From NCBI RefSeq assembly GCF_001245615.1, contig NZ_CWKH01000003.1, positions 124,001 through 188,000 on the forward strand: a stretch of DNA of 64,000 bases, in the 5' to 3' direction. Source of the stretch: Mycolicibacterium neworleansense (GTDB lineage: Bacteria > Actinomycetota > Actinomycetes > Mycobacteriales > Mycobacteriaceae). The translations under genes and the position numbers were made by a program. This document shows positions 24,180 to 39,630 of the stretch, piece after piece. Position 1 is the first letter of the stretch, and every line of letters begins with the position of its first letter. The notes beneath the pieces are model-generated. The model searched no databases, was not told where the DNA came from, and saw only the letters and a list, made by a program, of their open reading frames with translations.

Positions 24180-25283
24180 ATGCCCTCATTCCGCGCCTTG
24201 CCACCGGCGCTGCGAGCCACCGCGAAGGCCCGGCCTCCCGAACCCGACGCCAGGACGATCCACGTCCCGGTGGCCCGGGCCATGGTCGACTGCGGCGTCT
24301 ACAGCGGTGGTGACCGGTTGCCCGGCAAATACACCCACGCCGCGGCCCTGAACAAGGTCCGCGAACTGCAGGCCGCGGGGCAGAAGGCGTTCGTCTGGAT
24401 CGGGCTGCACGAACCCGACGAGTTCCAGATGCAGTCGGTGGCAGACGTTTTCGGCTTGCACGAGCTGGCCGTCGAGGATGCGGTGCACGCCCACCAGCGC
24501 CCCAAGCTCGAGCGCTACGACAAAACCTTGTTTCTGGTGCTCAAAACCATCAACTATGTCGAGCACGAGTCGGTGGCGCTGGCCCGCGAGATCGTCGAAA
24601 CCGGCGAGATCATGATCTTCGTCGGGCCGGATTTCGTGGTCACCGTCCGCCACGGCGAGCACGGCGGACTGGCCGGCGTGCGCAAGCGGCTCGAATCCTC
24701 CCCTGCCGTCCTCAAACTCGGCCCGTTCGCGGTCATGCACGCCATCGCCGACCACGTCGTGGACAGCTACCTCGACGTGACCGACCTGATGGAGACCGAC
24801 ATCGACTCCATGGAGGAGGACATCTTCTCCCCCCGCACCCACACCAACATCGAGTGCATCTACCTGCTCAAGCGCGAAGTCGTCGAAATGCGTCGAGCGG
24901 TGGCGCCGTTGACCCTGGCCCTGGCCCGGTTGCTGACCGACCACAACGACCTGATCTCGGTCGAGGTGCGCAGGTACATGCGCGACGTGCACGACCACAA
25001 TGTGCAGGCCTCCGACCGTGTCACGAGCTACGACGAGATGCTCAGCTCGCTGGTGCAGGCCGCACTCGGCAAGGTCGCGATGCAGCAGAACGTGGACATG
25101 CGCAAGATCTCGGCGTGGGTGGCGATCGCCGCGGTCCCCACCGCGATGGCCGGCATCTACGGGATGAACTTCGAGCACATGCCCGAATTGCAGTGGACCT
25201 GGGGCTATCCCGCCGTACTGCTGACGATGGCCACCATCTGCTTCGTGCTGTACCGCACGTTCCGCCACAACGACTGGCTCTAG
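24180..25283 (+). CDS. corA: CorA magnesium/cobalt transporter
   Basis: A 367-residue CorA channel. A large cytoplasmic N-terminal domain is followed by two C-terminal helices; the selectivity motif YGMN follows the first, and the protein ends in the basic RTFRHNDWL. As in the family, a homopentameric Mg2+ channel gated by cytosolic Mg2+ is expected. The ATG is preceded by GGAAGG and GGAG elements. It matches Rv1239c. The last 4 bases overlap the convergent suppressor-of-fused gene. Confidence 0.95.
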   Translation: MPSFRALPPALRATAKARPPEPDARTIHVPVARAMVDCGVYSGGDRLPGKYTHAAALNKVRELQAAGQKAFVWIGLHEPDEFQMQSVADVFGLHELAVEDAVHAHQRPKLERYDKTLFLVLKTINYVEHESVALAREIVETGEIMIFVGPDFVVTVRHGEHGGLAGVRKRLESSPAVLKLGPFAVMHAIADHVVDSYLDVTDLMETDIDSMEEDIFSPRTHTNIECIYLLKREVVEMRRAVAPLTLALARLLTDHNDLISVEVRRYMRDVHDHNVQASDRVTSYDEMLSSLVQAALGKVAMQQNVDMRKISAWVAIAAVPTAMAGIYGMNFEHMPELQWTWGYPAVLLTMATICFVLYRTFRHNDWL

Positions 25284-25881
25284 CTGGGGCTGGCGGCCCT
25301 TCTGGTCGGATCCAGCACGTCGACCCCGTCGGTCTGCCACGCCTCACGCATCGCGTCGGCGCCCTTGAGCCGCACCCAGGCCGCCTCGGTGGCCGTGATC
25401 GGGGTGGCCGACAGCACCGTCACCCCCGACAGCGGATCGGGCAGGACGACCTCGCCGATATCGCTGGGGCCCAGCAGGAATGCGCTGAACGGCGCGGAGT
25501 CGAACAACTGCGTCTCCAGGTCGATGAGCGCGTCGCCCTCCAGCACCAGCCCCTCCACGGCAGGCGCTGCGGCCAGGACCGCCAACGAGCGGGCCAGTCC
25601 ACTCGGGGTCGGACCCCGCAGCGACAACACGACCTCGGCCCGGGGGCCGTGGATCGGATCGGAGACCAACTCGGTCGGATCGAACATCGGGTGACGCGAA
25701 CAGCCCAGCGTCACATAGTGATACAGATCCTGCCCGCCGGCACTCAGGTCCGGTCCGAACCGCAGCACATCGATGCGCTCGGTGCCGAGGAAGGTGACGC
25801 TGGCACTGACGGGTTCGGCGGTGATGCCTGCCGCGCCGAAGTACTCGCCCACATGGGCGCGGACGGCAGCCAGGACGTCGA

Positions 25882-25885
<4 letters not shown>
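25280..25885 (-). CDS. Suppressor-of-fused domain protein
   Basis: A 201-residue cytoplasmic protein consisting of one SUFU domain, the bacterial relatives of the Hedgehog-pathway regulator. Their function in bacteria is unknown; some relatives are linked to toxin immunity. Its GTG start overlaps the sugC stop (GTGA), so it is the fifth gene of the trehalose importer operon. This suggests, without proving, a link to that transporter. No signal peptide is visible. Confidence 0.82.
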
Positions 25886-27150
<1,265 letters not shown>

Positions 27151-27154
27151 CCAA

Positions 27155-27991
27155 TTACCCCTTTACCGCACCGGATGTCAGACCAGCGACGATGCGCCGC
27201 TGGAAGATCAGAACAAAGATAATGATCGGGATGGTGATCACCATCGCGCCCGCCGCGATCGACCCCGTCGGCTCCTCGAATTGCGAACTGCCGGTGAAAT
27301 TCGCGATTGCCACGGGCGCGGTGATGGCCCGCTGCGTCGCGGTCAGCGACAACGCCAGCAGCAGATCGTTCCACGCGAAGATGAAGACCAGGATGGCCGC
27401 GGTGACGATGCCCGGGGCCGCCAGCGGTGCGATCACCTTGCGGAAAGCCTGGGCCGGAGTGGCGCCGTCCATCTTGGCGGCCTTCTCCAGATCCCATGGG
27501 ATCTCCCGGAAGAACGCCGAGAGCGTGTAGATCGCCAGCGGCAGGGCGAACGTGATGTAGGGAATGATCAGCCCGGGCCAGGTGTCGAACAACCCGATGG
27601 TGCGCCACAGGTTGAAGATCGGGGTCACCAGCGAGATCTGCGGGAACATCGCGATCAACAGGGCCACGCCCACCAACAGCTTCTTGCCGGGGAACTCCAG
27701 CCGGGCCACCGCGTACGCGGCCATGCCGCCGATCACCACGGCGATCACCGTGGTGATCAACCCGATACCGATCGAGTTGATCAGCGCCGAGGTGAAGATG
27801 TTGCCGGTGAAGATGCCCTTGTAGTTGTCGAACGTGATCTGATCCGGAATCAGCTTGCCGTCCTTGACGCTTGACGTCGGCTTCAACGACAGCGACAAGA
27901 TCCACAACACCGGTATCAAGGCGTAGAGCACCACGAGGATGTTCACGATCGTCCATCCGGTCGCGCGCCGCGCACCCACCCGCTCGGTCAT
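27155..27991 (-). CDS. sugB: Trehalose ABC importer permease SugB
   Basis: A 278-residue, six-helix permease of the MalG type. The EAA loop contacting SugC is visible as [21 protein letters not shown]. The ATG at 27991 has a GGAGA site upstream and leaves 31 bases after sugA; the longer frame to 28060 would overlap sugA and lacks a better ribosome site. It pairs with SugA as the membrane channel of the trehalose importer. Confidence 0.93.
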   Translation of the reverse strand: MTERVGARRATGWTIVNILVVLYALIPVLWILSLSLKPTSSVKDGKLIPDQITFDNYKGIFTGNIFTSALINSIGIGLITTVIAVVIGGMAAYAVARLEFPGKKLLVGVALLIAMFPQISLVTPIFNLWRTIGLFDTWPGLIIPYITFALPLAIYTLSAFFREIPWDLEKAAKMDGATPAQAFRKVIAPLAAPGIVTAAILVFIFAWNDLLLALSLTATQRAITAPVAIANFTGSSQFEEPTGSIAAGAMVITIPIIIFVLIFQRRIVAGLTSGAVKG

Positions 27992-28022
27992 CAGTGTTCT
28001 CCGCTCTTCGCGCAAGCGCTCA

Positions 28023-30984
<2,962 letters not shown>

Positions 30985-31111
30985 GGAACTTCACTCTCCT
31001 CCGCACCGCCGGGTCGGCGGCTGTTCTCGTTACAGCAACGCCCTCACACCGGATTTGGTGCCGGCGTCACGCGCCCCGGGGCGGCACTGTCCGTGCGCTA
31101 GGTTGATCAGC

Positions 31112-31735
31112 ATGACAAACGCGGACGGCAACGCGGGCGAAACGCCGCCATCCGACCCCGGCTCCCAGCCGTCTGAACCGTCGTCCAGCGGCTACGAAGC
31201 CCCTTCCATCGAGCATTCCCAGGATCGGCCGGATATCGGCGGCGCGCAACCGTCGTACGAGTACGGACCGCCGAGCTACGGGGCCAATCCGCCGTATCCG
31301 CCCGCGATCGACTATCCCGCCGACATTCCGCACGACTACCCGCCGCCGCCCGCGTTCCCGGGCGCGTCCAGCTACCCACCGCCCTATCCCCCGCCGATGC
31401 CCGGATATCCGCCGCCTCCGGGGTATGGCGTGCCGGGCGGGTACCCCGGATACCCCGGCGGCTACGGGATACCGCCGTCGGCCACCACCAACACCCCGGC
31501 CATCGGCAGCCTCGTCGCCTCGATCGTGTCGCTGTTCCTGTTCGCCATGTGCGGGATCGGACTGCTGGCCGCGGTGGTCGGCATCGGCCTCGGCGTGACC
31601 GCGCTCAACCAGATCAAGAAGACCGGACAGGCGGGCCACGGCCTGGCGATCGCCGGCATTGCCGTCGGCGCGGTCGGGGCCATCCTCAACACAGGGATGT
31701 TGTTGTTCTTCCTGATCGGCGCGTTCGCCGCATAG
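31112..31735 (+). CDS. Proline-rich membrane protein with DUF4190-like domain (Rv1233c-like)
   Basis: A 207-residue protein. The first 125 residues are low-complexity and rich in Pro, Tyr and Gly with YPPP and GYPG repeats. Two transmembrane helices follow, around a conserved loop (GIGLGVTALNQIKKTGQAGHGLAIAGI) of the DUF4190 type. Such proline-rich heads often bind cell-envelope or division partners; that is inference. The frame extends upstream but the ATG at 31112 begins the conserved part. Confidence 0.82.
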   Translation: MTNADGNAGETPPSDPGSQPSEPSSSGYEAPSIEHSQDRPDIGGAQPSYEYGPPSYGANPPYPPAIDYPADIPHDYPPPPAFPGASSYPPPYPPPMPGYPPPPGYGVPGGYPGYPGGYGIPPSATTNTPAIGSLVASIVSLFLFAMCGIGLLAAVVGIGLGVTALNQIKKTGQAGHGLAIAGIAVGAVGAILNTGMLLFFLIGAFAA

Positions 31736-31739
31736 CAGG

Positions 31740-31762
31740 GCCGCACCGAATCACGGTGCGGC
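31740..31762. terminator. Convergent-gene hairpin
   Basis: GCCGCACCG and its perfect complement surround a 5-base loop, 4 bases after one stop and 15 bases before the facing stop. It can serve both genes. There is no T-run on either side. Confidence 0.65.
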
Positions 31763-31777
31763 ACTACACAGCCCGGG

Positions 31778-32740
31778 TCAGCTCGGCGGCCGGAACGGTT
31801 CGGCCCGGCGCTGCATTCCCGCCGCCCGGCCCTTGCCCGCGACCACCAGCGCCATCTTGCGGCTGGCCTCGTCGATCATCTCGTCGCCCAGCATCACCGC
31901 TCCCCTGGCGCCACCGGCGTGCGAGGTGTGCCATTCATAGGCATCCAGGATCAGCTCGGCATGGTCGTAATCGGCCTGACGCGGACTGAAGATCTCGTTG
32001 CCCGCCTCGATCTGGTCCGGATGCAGCACCCACTTGCCGTCGTAACCCAGCGCGGCTGACCGGCCGGCCACCCGGCGGAACCCGTCGACGTCGCGCACCT
32101 TCACGTACGGCCCGTCGATCGCGTTGATCCCGCGGCTGCGCGCGGCGATCAGGATCCGCATCAGCACGTGGTGGTGGGCGTCGCCGATGTCATAGCCGTC
32201 GGGCTGCCCGCCGACCTCCAGGGTGCGCATGTTGAGGCTGGCCGCCATGTCCCCGGGCCCGAGCACCAGGGCCTGCACGCGCGGGGCCCCCGCGATCGCG
32301 TCGATATTCGTCAACCCCTGGGCGTTCTCGATCTGCGCCTCGATACCGATCCCGCCGGATTCGAGGCCGTGGGTGGCCTCCAGCTGACTGAGCAGCAGAT
32401 CGAGAGCCTGGACATGGGCCGCCTCGGTCACTTTCGGCAGCACGATCAGGTCGAGGTGGCGACCCGCTGCCGAGACCACCTCGATCACATCGGCATAGGT
32501 CCACGGTGTGGTCCAGTCGTTGACCCTGACCCCGCGTAGCTGCCCGGCCCAGCCGTCGCCGGCCAGCGCCGCCGCCACCTGTGTGCGGGCCGAGTCCTTG
32601 GCCTCGGGCGCGACCGCGTCCTCCAGGTCGAGGAACACCTCGTCAGCGGGCAGACTTTTGGCCTTCTCGATCATCTTCAGGCTGCTTCCCGGAACCGAGA
32701 GGCACGTTCTACGGGGTCGATACGTGTTCTCCACGACCAC
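31778..32740 (-). CDS. CitE-like HpcH/HpaI lyase family protein
   Basis: A 320-residue TIM-barrel enzyme of the citrate-lyase-beta/malyl-CoA lyase family. LSVPGSSLKMIEKA at the N-terminus, FLDLEDAVAPEAK (metal-coordinating acidic residues) and IEAQIENAQGL are the family motifs. No citrate-lyase alpha or gamma genes are nearby, so it is more likely a malyl-, citramalyl- or related CoA lyase than part of citrate lyase. The GTG start has only a weak ribosome site. The exact substrate cannot be assigned. Confidence 0.85.
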   Translation of the reverse strand: MVVENTYRPRRTCLSVPGSSLKMIEKAKSLPADEVFLDLEDAVAPEAKDSARTQVAAALAGDGWAGQLRGVRVNDWTTPWTYADVIEVVSAAGRHLDLIVLPKVTEAAHVQALDLLLSQLEATHGLESGGIGIEAQIENAQGLTNIDAIAGAPRVQALVLGPGDMAASLNMRTLEVGGQPDGYDIGDAHHHVLMRILIAARSRGINAIDGPYVKVRDVDGFRRVAGRSAALGYDGKWVLHPDQIEAGNEIFSPRQADYDHAELILDAYEWHTSHAGGARGAVMLGDEMIDEASRKMALVVAGKGRAAGMQRRAEPFRPPS

Positions 32741-32759
32741 AGTCTCTACCCTTTAATCC

Positions 32760-34046
32760 ATGGCGGCGGTGAACAGGGTCTACGCGGCCCGGCTGGCGGG
32801 GATGGTGGTGCTGGGCCCCGACGGGGAGTCCATCGGCCGTGTCCGCGATGTGGTGATCAGTATCAGCATCGTCCGCCAGCAACCGCGAGTTCTCGGCCTC
32901 GTCGTCGAATTGCTCACCCGCCGAAGGATTTTCGTTCCGATCCTGCGTGTCACCGCGATCGAGCCGGGCTCGGTGACACTGGCCACCGGCAGTGTGTCGC
33001 TGCGCCGGTTCGCCCAACGCCCCGGCGAGGTGCTGGTGTTGGGTCAGGTGCTGGAGACCAGGGTGCGGGTCGACGATCCCGATCTGGAGCAATTGGCCGG
33101 AATCGACGTCGTGGTAGTCGATCTGGGCATCGAGCAGACCCGGACCCGAGACTGGATGGTGACCCGGGTGGCCGTACGCCCGCAACGACGTCTGGGGCGG
33201 CGCAGCAACATCCACGTGGTCGCGTGGCAGAACGTGCACGGGCTCACCCCGTCCGGACTGGCCATGCCCGACCAGGGCGTGGCCTCACTGCTCGAGCAGT
33301 TCGAGGGGCAGCGCCCGGTCGAGGTGGCCGAGGCCCTGCGCGAGCTGCCGGTCAAGCGGCGCTACGAGTTGTACCGGGCCTTCGACGACGAGCGGCTCGC
33401 CGACGTGCTGCAGGAGCTACCCGAGGACGAGCAGGCCGCGGTGCTGCGCCAGCTGAAAACCGAGCGCGCGGCCGACGTGCTGGAGGCGATGGACCCCGAC
33501 GACGCCGCCGACGTGCTGGGGTCGATGACCCCGGCCGACGCCGAGGCACTGCTGCTGGAGATGGACCCCGAGGACTCCGAGGACGTGCGACGGCTGCTCG
33601 CGCACTCACCCGATACCGCGGGCGGTCTGATGACCAGCGAGCCGGTGGTCCTGGCCCCTGATACCACCGTCGCCGAAGCCCTGGCGCAGGTGCGCGATCC
33701 GGATCTCACGCCGGCCCTTGCCTCGATGGCCTTCGTCGCGCGTCCTCCCACCGCCACCCCGACCGGTCATTACCTGGGCTGCGTGCACCTGCAGCGATTA
33801 CTGCGCGAACCCCCGGCGGCCCTGGTCAGCGGCATCGTCGACACCGACCTGCCCAGCCTCGGCCCGGGCGACTCGCTGGCCGCGGTGACCCGCTACTTCG
33901 CTGCGTACAACCTGGTGTGCGGTCCGGTGGTCGACGAGGAGAACCACCTGCTGGGCGCGGTGTCGGTCGACGACGTGCTGGACCACATGCTTCCCGACGA
34001 CTGGCGCGAGCGCGATGAGCCCGAGCTGCCGGTGGCGGGCTCATGA
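32760..34046 (+). CDS. MgtE-N/CBS-domain protein without a channel (Rv1232c-like)
   Basis: A 428-residue soluble protein. The first 85 residues resemble a PRC-barrel (GMVVLGPDGESIGRVRDVV). The centre (about 185-295) is the MgtE intracellular N domain, a helical repeat rich in ELPEDEQAAVLRQL-like units; CBS-type modules follow to about 420. The membrane channel of true MgtE is absent. The domain order suggests a Mg2+- or nucleotide-responsive sensor rather than a transporter. It overlaps the DUF1003 gene by 4 bases. Confidence 0.85.
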   Translation: MAAVNRVYAARLAGMVVLGPDGESIGRVRDVVISISIVRQQPRVLGLVVELLTRRRIFVPILRVTAIEPGSVTLATGSVSLRRFAQRPGEVLVLGQVLETRVRVDDPDLEQLAGIDVVVVDLGIEQTRTRDWMVTRVAVRPQRRLGRRSNIHVVAWQNVHGLTPSGLAMPDQGVASLLEQFEGQRPVEVAEALRELPVKRRYELYRAFDDERLADVLQELPEDEQAAVLRQLKTERAADVLEAMDPDDAADVLGSMTPADAEALLLEMDPEDSEDVRRLLAHSPDTAGGLMTSEPVVLAPDTTVAEALAQVRDPDLTPALASMAFVARPPTATPTGHYLGCVHLQRLLREPPAALVSGIVDTDLPSLGPGDSLAAVTRYFAAYNLVCGPVVDEENHLLGAVSVDDVLDHMLPDDWRERDEPELPVAGS

Positions 34047-34588
34047 GCGAATCCACGGCGCGCCAACGGCTGGACACCCCCCGCGGCACGCGCGGCTTCG
34101 GGCTGCACGTCGACGTCGAGGCGGTCGGCCAGTTCGGGGAATCCATCGCCCGGTTCCTGGGCACCGGCCGGTACCTGGCGATCCAGACGATGATCGTGCT
34201 GGTCTGGATCGCGCTGAACATCGGCGTCTTCACCTTCGAGTGGGATCCGTACCCGTTCATCCTGCTCAACCTGGCTTTCTCGACCCAGGCCGCCTATGCC
34301 GCCCCGCTGATCCTGCTGGCCCAGAACCGGCAGGAGAACCGCGACCGGGTCGCGCTCGAGGAGGACCGGCGCCGGGCTGAGCAGACCAAGGCCGACACCG
34401 AGTACCTGGCCCGCGAGCTGGCATCGCTGCGGCTTGCGGTCGGCGAGGTTGTCACCCGCGATTACCTGCGCCGCGAGCTGGAGGAACTGCGCGACCTGAT
34501 CGCCGGACTCGGCCCGCAGGCCGACGTGGACGGCGCCGCCCCGAGCAAAGGCGACGGTGGCGAGCGCAGGTCCAAACGCAGCGGGTGA
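34043..34588 (+). CDS. DUF1003 membrane protein (Rv1231c-like)
   Basis: A 181-residue protein with two transmembrane helices around residues 48-95 (LAIQTMIVLVWIALNIG; PYPFILLNLAFSTQAAYAAP) that carry the DUF1003 signature, followed by a charged coiled-coil-like cytoplasmic tail. The ATG overlaps the stop of the MgtE-like gene, so the two are translationally coupled and may act together. The family's function is unknown to me. Confidence 0.85.
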   Translation: MSESTARQRLDTPRGTRGFGLHVDVEAVGQFGESIARFLGTGRYLAIQTMIVLVWIALNIGVFTFEWDPYPFILLNLAFSTQAAYAAPLILLAQNRQENRDRVALEEDRRRAEQTKADTEYLARELASLRLAVGEVVTRDYLRRELEELRDLIAGLGPQADVDGAAPSKGDGGERRSKRSG

Positions 34589-34687
34589 ACCCAGTCGACC
34601 ATTGTCGTAACAACCGAAACCAGGACTATGTATGGTGACTTGGTTCACAACGTGGTATTTGGCCAAAGCTGACTTAAGGACGGGTAA

Positions 34688-35971
34688 GTGCGCGTAGGGG
34701 GAGGAGCGGCTATCGCAACCGCTCGGCGCCGTATGGGCCAGCTCGTCCGCTCACCTGCGCTCGGTGTGGCCGTCCTGGCCCCCATCGTGCTGGTCGCCGG
34801 CGCCGGGTCCGCTGCCCCCACCGAGGTGTCCAACACCGCGGTCACCCCGCTGGCCGCGGTCGAACCCCAGATCGACCGTTCCGGTCCCGCCGTCGTCGCG
34901 GCGGCCCGGCCCCCGACGAACTTCCGCATCAAGTCGATGACCACGCTTTCGGCTCCCCCGCCCGCCTTCGTCGTCAATACCCCTGGTGCCCTCGGCATTC
35001 CGGGAACGTCGCTGAAGGCGTACCGCAACGCCGAGCGCATGATGGCCGCGGCCTACCCCGGCTGCGGCATCAGCTGGAACCTGCTGGCCGGTATCGGGCG
35101 GATCGAATCCGGGCACGCCAACGGCGGCGCCACCGATGCCCGCGGCACCGCGGTGCGCCCGATCTACGGCCCCGCCCTCGACGGCACATTGCCGGGCAAC
35201 GAGGTCATCGTGCAGAGCGCTCAGTCCGGACGGGTCACCTACGCCCGGGCGATGGGACCCATGCAGTTCCTGCCCGGAACCTGGGCGCGATACGCCTCCG
35301 ACGGTGACGGTGACGGCCGGGCGGATGTGCAGAACGTGTTCGACTCGGCGCTGGCCGCCGCCCGCTACCTGTGCAGCGGCGGGCTCAACCTGCGAGAGCA
35401 GGCCCAGGTCATGACGGCCATCCTGCGGTACAACAACTCGGTGGCCTACGCCCGCAACGTGTTGGGCTGGGCCGCGGCATACGCAACCGGCGTGGTGCCG
35501 GTGAACCTGCCCGAGATCACCGGGTCCATTCCCCCGATCGGCGACTCCCACCTGGACAATCCGGAGGGCCTCGGTCCGGGCCTGCCCGCCGATGCCACCG
35601 GCCTGCCCGCGGGCGATCCGCTGGCGCTGATTCCGCTGCTCAACCGCAACGAGACCGGCACGCAGAACGTCCCCGGTTTCGCCCCGGGCCAGGTGCTCGG
35701 ACCGTTGCCCGGCCCGGCGCAGGCCATCCCTTCGGAGACCCCGGCTGCCCCGCCGCCGCGGTGGATCCCGCCGTGGGAGCAGCCGCCGCGCCAGCCTTCG
35801 TGCGTGGTGTTCTGCCTGGGCGAACAGGCGCCTCCGCCACCTGCCCCAGGACTCGGCCCGGCACCGCAGCAGGCTCCGCCGCCCGCGCCCGGCCCGATCG
35901 CTCCGTTGGCGGCTCCGGTCCTCGGCCCGGCACCCGGACCCGCCCCTGGGCCCGCCCCGGGTCCGGCCTGA
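34688..35971 (+). CDS. Secreted lytic transglycosylase-like protein (Rv1230c-like)
   Basis: A 427-residue exported protein. A Sec-type signal or N-terminal anchor at 22-43 is followed by a linker and a lysozyme-like transglycosylase domain (about 105-265): GIGRIESGH carries the putative catalytic Glu140, and AMGPMQFLPGTW is the conserved substrate-binding stretch. The C-terminal 120 residues are Pro/Gly/Ala-rich and end in PGPAPGPA repeats. It is likely to cleave peptidoglycan glycan strands. The GTG start places the signal correctly. Confidence 0.85.
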   Translation: MRVGGGAAIATARRRMGQLVRSPALGVAVLAPIVLVAGAGSAAPTEVSNTAVTPLAAVEPQIDRSGPAVVAAARPPTNFRIKSMTTLSAPPPAFVVNTPGALGIPGTSLKAYRNAERMMAAAYPGCGISWNLLAGIGRIESGHANGGATDARGTAVRPIYGPALDGTLPGNEVIVQSAQSGRVTYARAMGPMQFLPGTWARYASDGDGDGRADVQNVFDSALAAARYLCSGGLNLREQAQVMTAILRYNNSVAYARNVLGWAAAYATGVVPVNLPEITGSIPPIGDSHLDNPEGLGPGLPADATGLPAGDPLALIPLLNRNETGTQNVPGFAPGQVLGPLPGPAQAIPSETPAAPPPRWIPPWEQPPRQPSCVVFCLGEQAPPPPAPGLGPAPQQAPPPAPGPIAPLAAPVLGPAPGPAPGPAPGPA

Positions 35972-36009
35972 ATCCGCGTCGCTGCGGCACCGCCGTAGAC
36001 TCGGCGGTG

Positions 36010-37152
36010 ATGTCCGAATCTGCCACTGAGCTGCAATCCGCGGTTCGCGCCGCGCTGGCCAAGGTGATCGACCCCGAATTGCGGAGGCCGATCACCGAAG
36101 TCGGCATGGTCAAGAACATCTCGATCGAGGCCGACCACGGCGTGCACGTCGAGATCTACCTGACCACCGCGGCCTGCCCGAAGAAGAACGAGATCGCCGA
36201 GCTGGTGACGGCTGCCGTCACCGACGTTCCCGGCACCGGCGCCGTCAAGGTGAGCCTGGACGTGATGAACGACGAGCAGCGCGCCGAGTTGCGCAAGCTG
36301 CTGCGTGGCGATTCCCGCGAACCGGTGATCCCGTTCGCCCAGCCCAACTCCCTGACCCGGGTCTACGCCGTGGCCTCCGGGAAGGGCGGCGTGGGCAAGT
36401 CCAGTGTGACGGTCAACCTGGCCGCCGCGATGGCCGCCCGCGGCCTGTCGGTCGGCCTGTTGGACGCCGACATCTACGGCCATTCGGTGCCGCGCATGAT
36501 GGGCACCGTCGACCGGCCCACGCAGGTCGACTCGATGATCCTGCCGCCGATCGCCCATGACGTGAAGGTCATCTCGATCGCGATGTTCACCCAGGGCAAC
36601 ACGCCCGTGGTGTGGCGCGGGCCGATGCTGCACCGGGCCCTTCAACAGTTCCTGGCCGACGTGTACTGGGGCGATCTGGACGTCCTGCTGCTCGATCTGC
36701 CGCCCGGCACCGGCGATATCGCCATCTCGGTGGCCCAGTTGATCCCGGGTGCCGAGATCCTGGTGGTGACCACACCGCAGATGGCCGCGGCCGAGGTGGC
36801 CGAGCGGGCCGGCGCGATCGCCCTGCAAACCCGGCAGCGCATCGCGGGCGTGGTGGAGAACATGTCGGGCCTGCTGATGCCCGACGGCACGGTCATGCAG
36901 CTGTTCGGTGAGGGCGGCGGCCGTCAGGTGGCCGACTCGCTGACCCGCTCGGTCGGCGCCGAGGTGCCGCTGCTGGGCCAGGTGCCGCTGGACCCCGCCC
37001 TGGTGGCGGCCGGCGACTCCGGTGTTCCGCTGGTGCTTTCGGCCCCGGACTCACCGGCCGGCGCCGAGCTGCGCAAGATCGCCGAGGGATTGTCGGCGCG
37101 CAAGCGGGGCCTGGCCGGGATGTCGCTGGGCCTGGATACCGCGCGGCGCTAG
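36010..37152 (+). CDS. mrp: Mrp/ApbC-type iron-sulfur carrier ATPase
   Basis: A 380-residue protein. Residues 5-90 are the FSCA (DUF59) domain with the single cysteine of the whole protein (Cys56, in TTAACPKKN). The deviant Walker [10 protein letters not shown] and Walker [11 protein letters not shown] define the MRP/NBP35 family. The CXXC that usually binds the bridging Fe-S cluster is missing: the matching stretch reads [12 protein letters not shown] recall the same in M. tuberculosis Mrp. Fe-S delivery is therefore inferred from the family and is doubtful in mechanism. It overlaps tatB tail to tail by 4 bases. Confidence 0.9.
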   Translation: MSESATELQSAVRAALAKVIDPELRRPITEVGMVKNISIEADHGVHVEIYLTTAACPKKNEIAELVTAAVTDVPGTGAVKVSLDVMNDEQRAELRKLLRGDSREPVIPFAQPNSLTRVYAVASGKGGVGKSSVTVNLAAAMAARGLSVGLLDADIYGHSVPRMMGTVDRPTQVDSMILPPIAHDVKVISIAMFTQGNTPVVWRGPMLHRALQQFLADVYWGDLDVLLLDLPPGTGDIAISVAQLIPGAEILVVTTPQMAAAEVAERAGAIALQTRQRIAGVVENMSGLLMPDGTVMQLFGEGGGRQVADSLTRSVGAEVPLLGQVPLDPALVAAGDSGVPLVLSAPDSPAGAELRKIAEGLSARKRGLAGMSLGLDTARR

Positions 37153-37577
37153 GTCGCGTCGGGATCGAACGTCGGGCCGGCGGCCTTGTCCGCCGGCTTG
37201 GCAGGCGTATCGGCCGCGGGCTGGCCGTTGAGAGCGTCGGCCTGCCGGTCGCCCGGTACCGACGGCTGATCCGACTTGCGGTCGTCGAACGCACCGGTCA
37301 GGAATGAATCGTCGCCATCGAGAAGATGCTTGGTGATCGCGGCCCGCGGGGTCATGCCGCGCAGCTTCTGCAGCTCGGCCAGCGGTTGCCGAAGATCGTC
37401 GAACTCGGGTCCGAGATCCTGACGCAACTGGGTGGTGGCGCCACTGACGTAGTCACGTGCCTGACGCAAGGCACCGGATGTCCAGCGGATGGCACCGGGC
37501 AGGCGCTCGGGCCCCAGGATCACCAGACCAGCGATCACCAGGACCAGCATCTCTCCCCACCCGATGTTCGCGAACAT
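37149..37577 (-). CDS. tatB: Twin-arginine translocase subunit TatB
   Basis: A 142-residue Tat subunit: N-terminal membrane helix ([18 protein letters not shown]) and amphipathic helix, then an acidic, disordered tail. The Gly-Pro hinge and following ERLP favour TatB over TatA. It lies 2 bases after the htrA gene in the sigE-rseA-htrA-tatB block, as in M. tuberculosis (Rv1224). It forms the substrate receptor with TatC, which is not in this window. Confidence 0.92.
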   Translation of the reverse strand: MFANIGWGEMLVLVIAGLVILGPERLPGAIRWTSGALRQARDYVSGATTQLRQDLGPEFDDLRQPLAELQKLRGMTPRAAITKHLLDGDDSFLTGAFDDRKSDQPSVPGDRQADALNGQPAADTPAKPADKAAGPTFDPDAT

Positions 37578-37579
37578 CG

Positions 37580-39130
<1,551 letters not shown>

Positions 39131-39154
39131 TCACTGATCGCCTTGTGGTCCAGC

Positions 39155-39553
39155 CTACCGGCGCTTACGCCGACTCCGCGTCGGGTCATCAGCAAACTGG
39201 GGCTGTTCACCGACCTCGGCCGAAGGCTGCGGACTGTGGTGCGGTATCTGCGACAACAGACCCAGCAGGGAGTTCGGAATGGCTATCGGACAGGAGTCCC
39301 GCAATGCCGCGCGGGCCTGGCTCTGGGCATCGACCTCGGCCGCGCAATCGGGGCACAGGGACAAATGATGTGCGGCCCGCAAATGCGCGCTCATCCGCAG
39401 CTCACCGTCGACGAAGGCCGCGATGGCCTCGATCGAGAGGTGTTCGGTGGAACCGAACTGGCGCGGTGCACCCACGGGTGCATCGCTCTGCGACGCGAAC
39501 TGCGCAGGCAACCAGGAGAATGCCCGACGGAACACGTGTCCCGGGTCGACCAT
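39155..39553 (-). CDS. rseA: Anti-sigma factor RseA (SigE-specific)
   Basis: A 132-residue zinc-associated anti-sigma factor. The ZAS motif is visible as HLSLCPDC (HxxxCxxC) with the preceding helix HLSIEAIAAFVDGELR. It has no membrane helix, as expected for mycobacterial RseA, which binds and inhibits SigE in the cytosol and is released by phosphorylation and proteolysis. The ATG at 39553 has GAGGAG 7 bases upstream. It lies 77 bases after sigE and before htrA. Confidence 0.92.
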   Translation of the reverse strand: MVDPGHVFRRAFSWLPAQFASQSDAPVGAPRQFGSTEHLSIEAIAAFVDGELRMSAHLRAAHHLSLCPDCAAEVDAQSQARAALRDSCPIAIPNSLLGLLSQIPHHSPQPSAEVGEQPQFADDPTRSRRKRR

Positions 39554-39630
39554 CACCCAGCTCCTCTCGCCGCGCCCAAATGTCCTGCCCCGAATGTAGC
39601 GCGACCGGGCGCGCTGAACACCAACCACGG

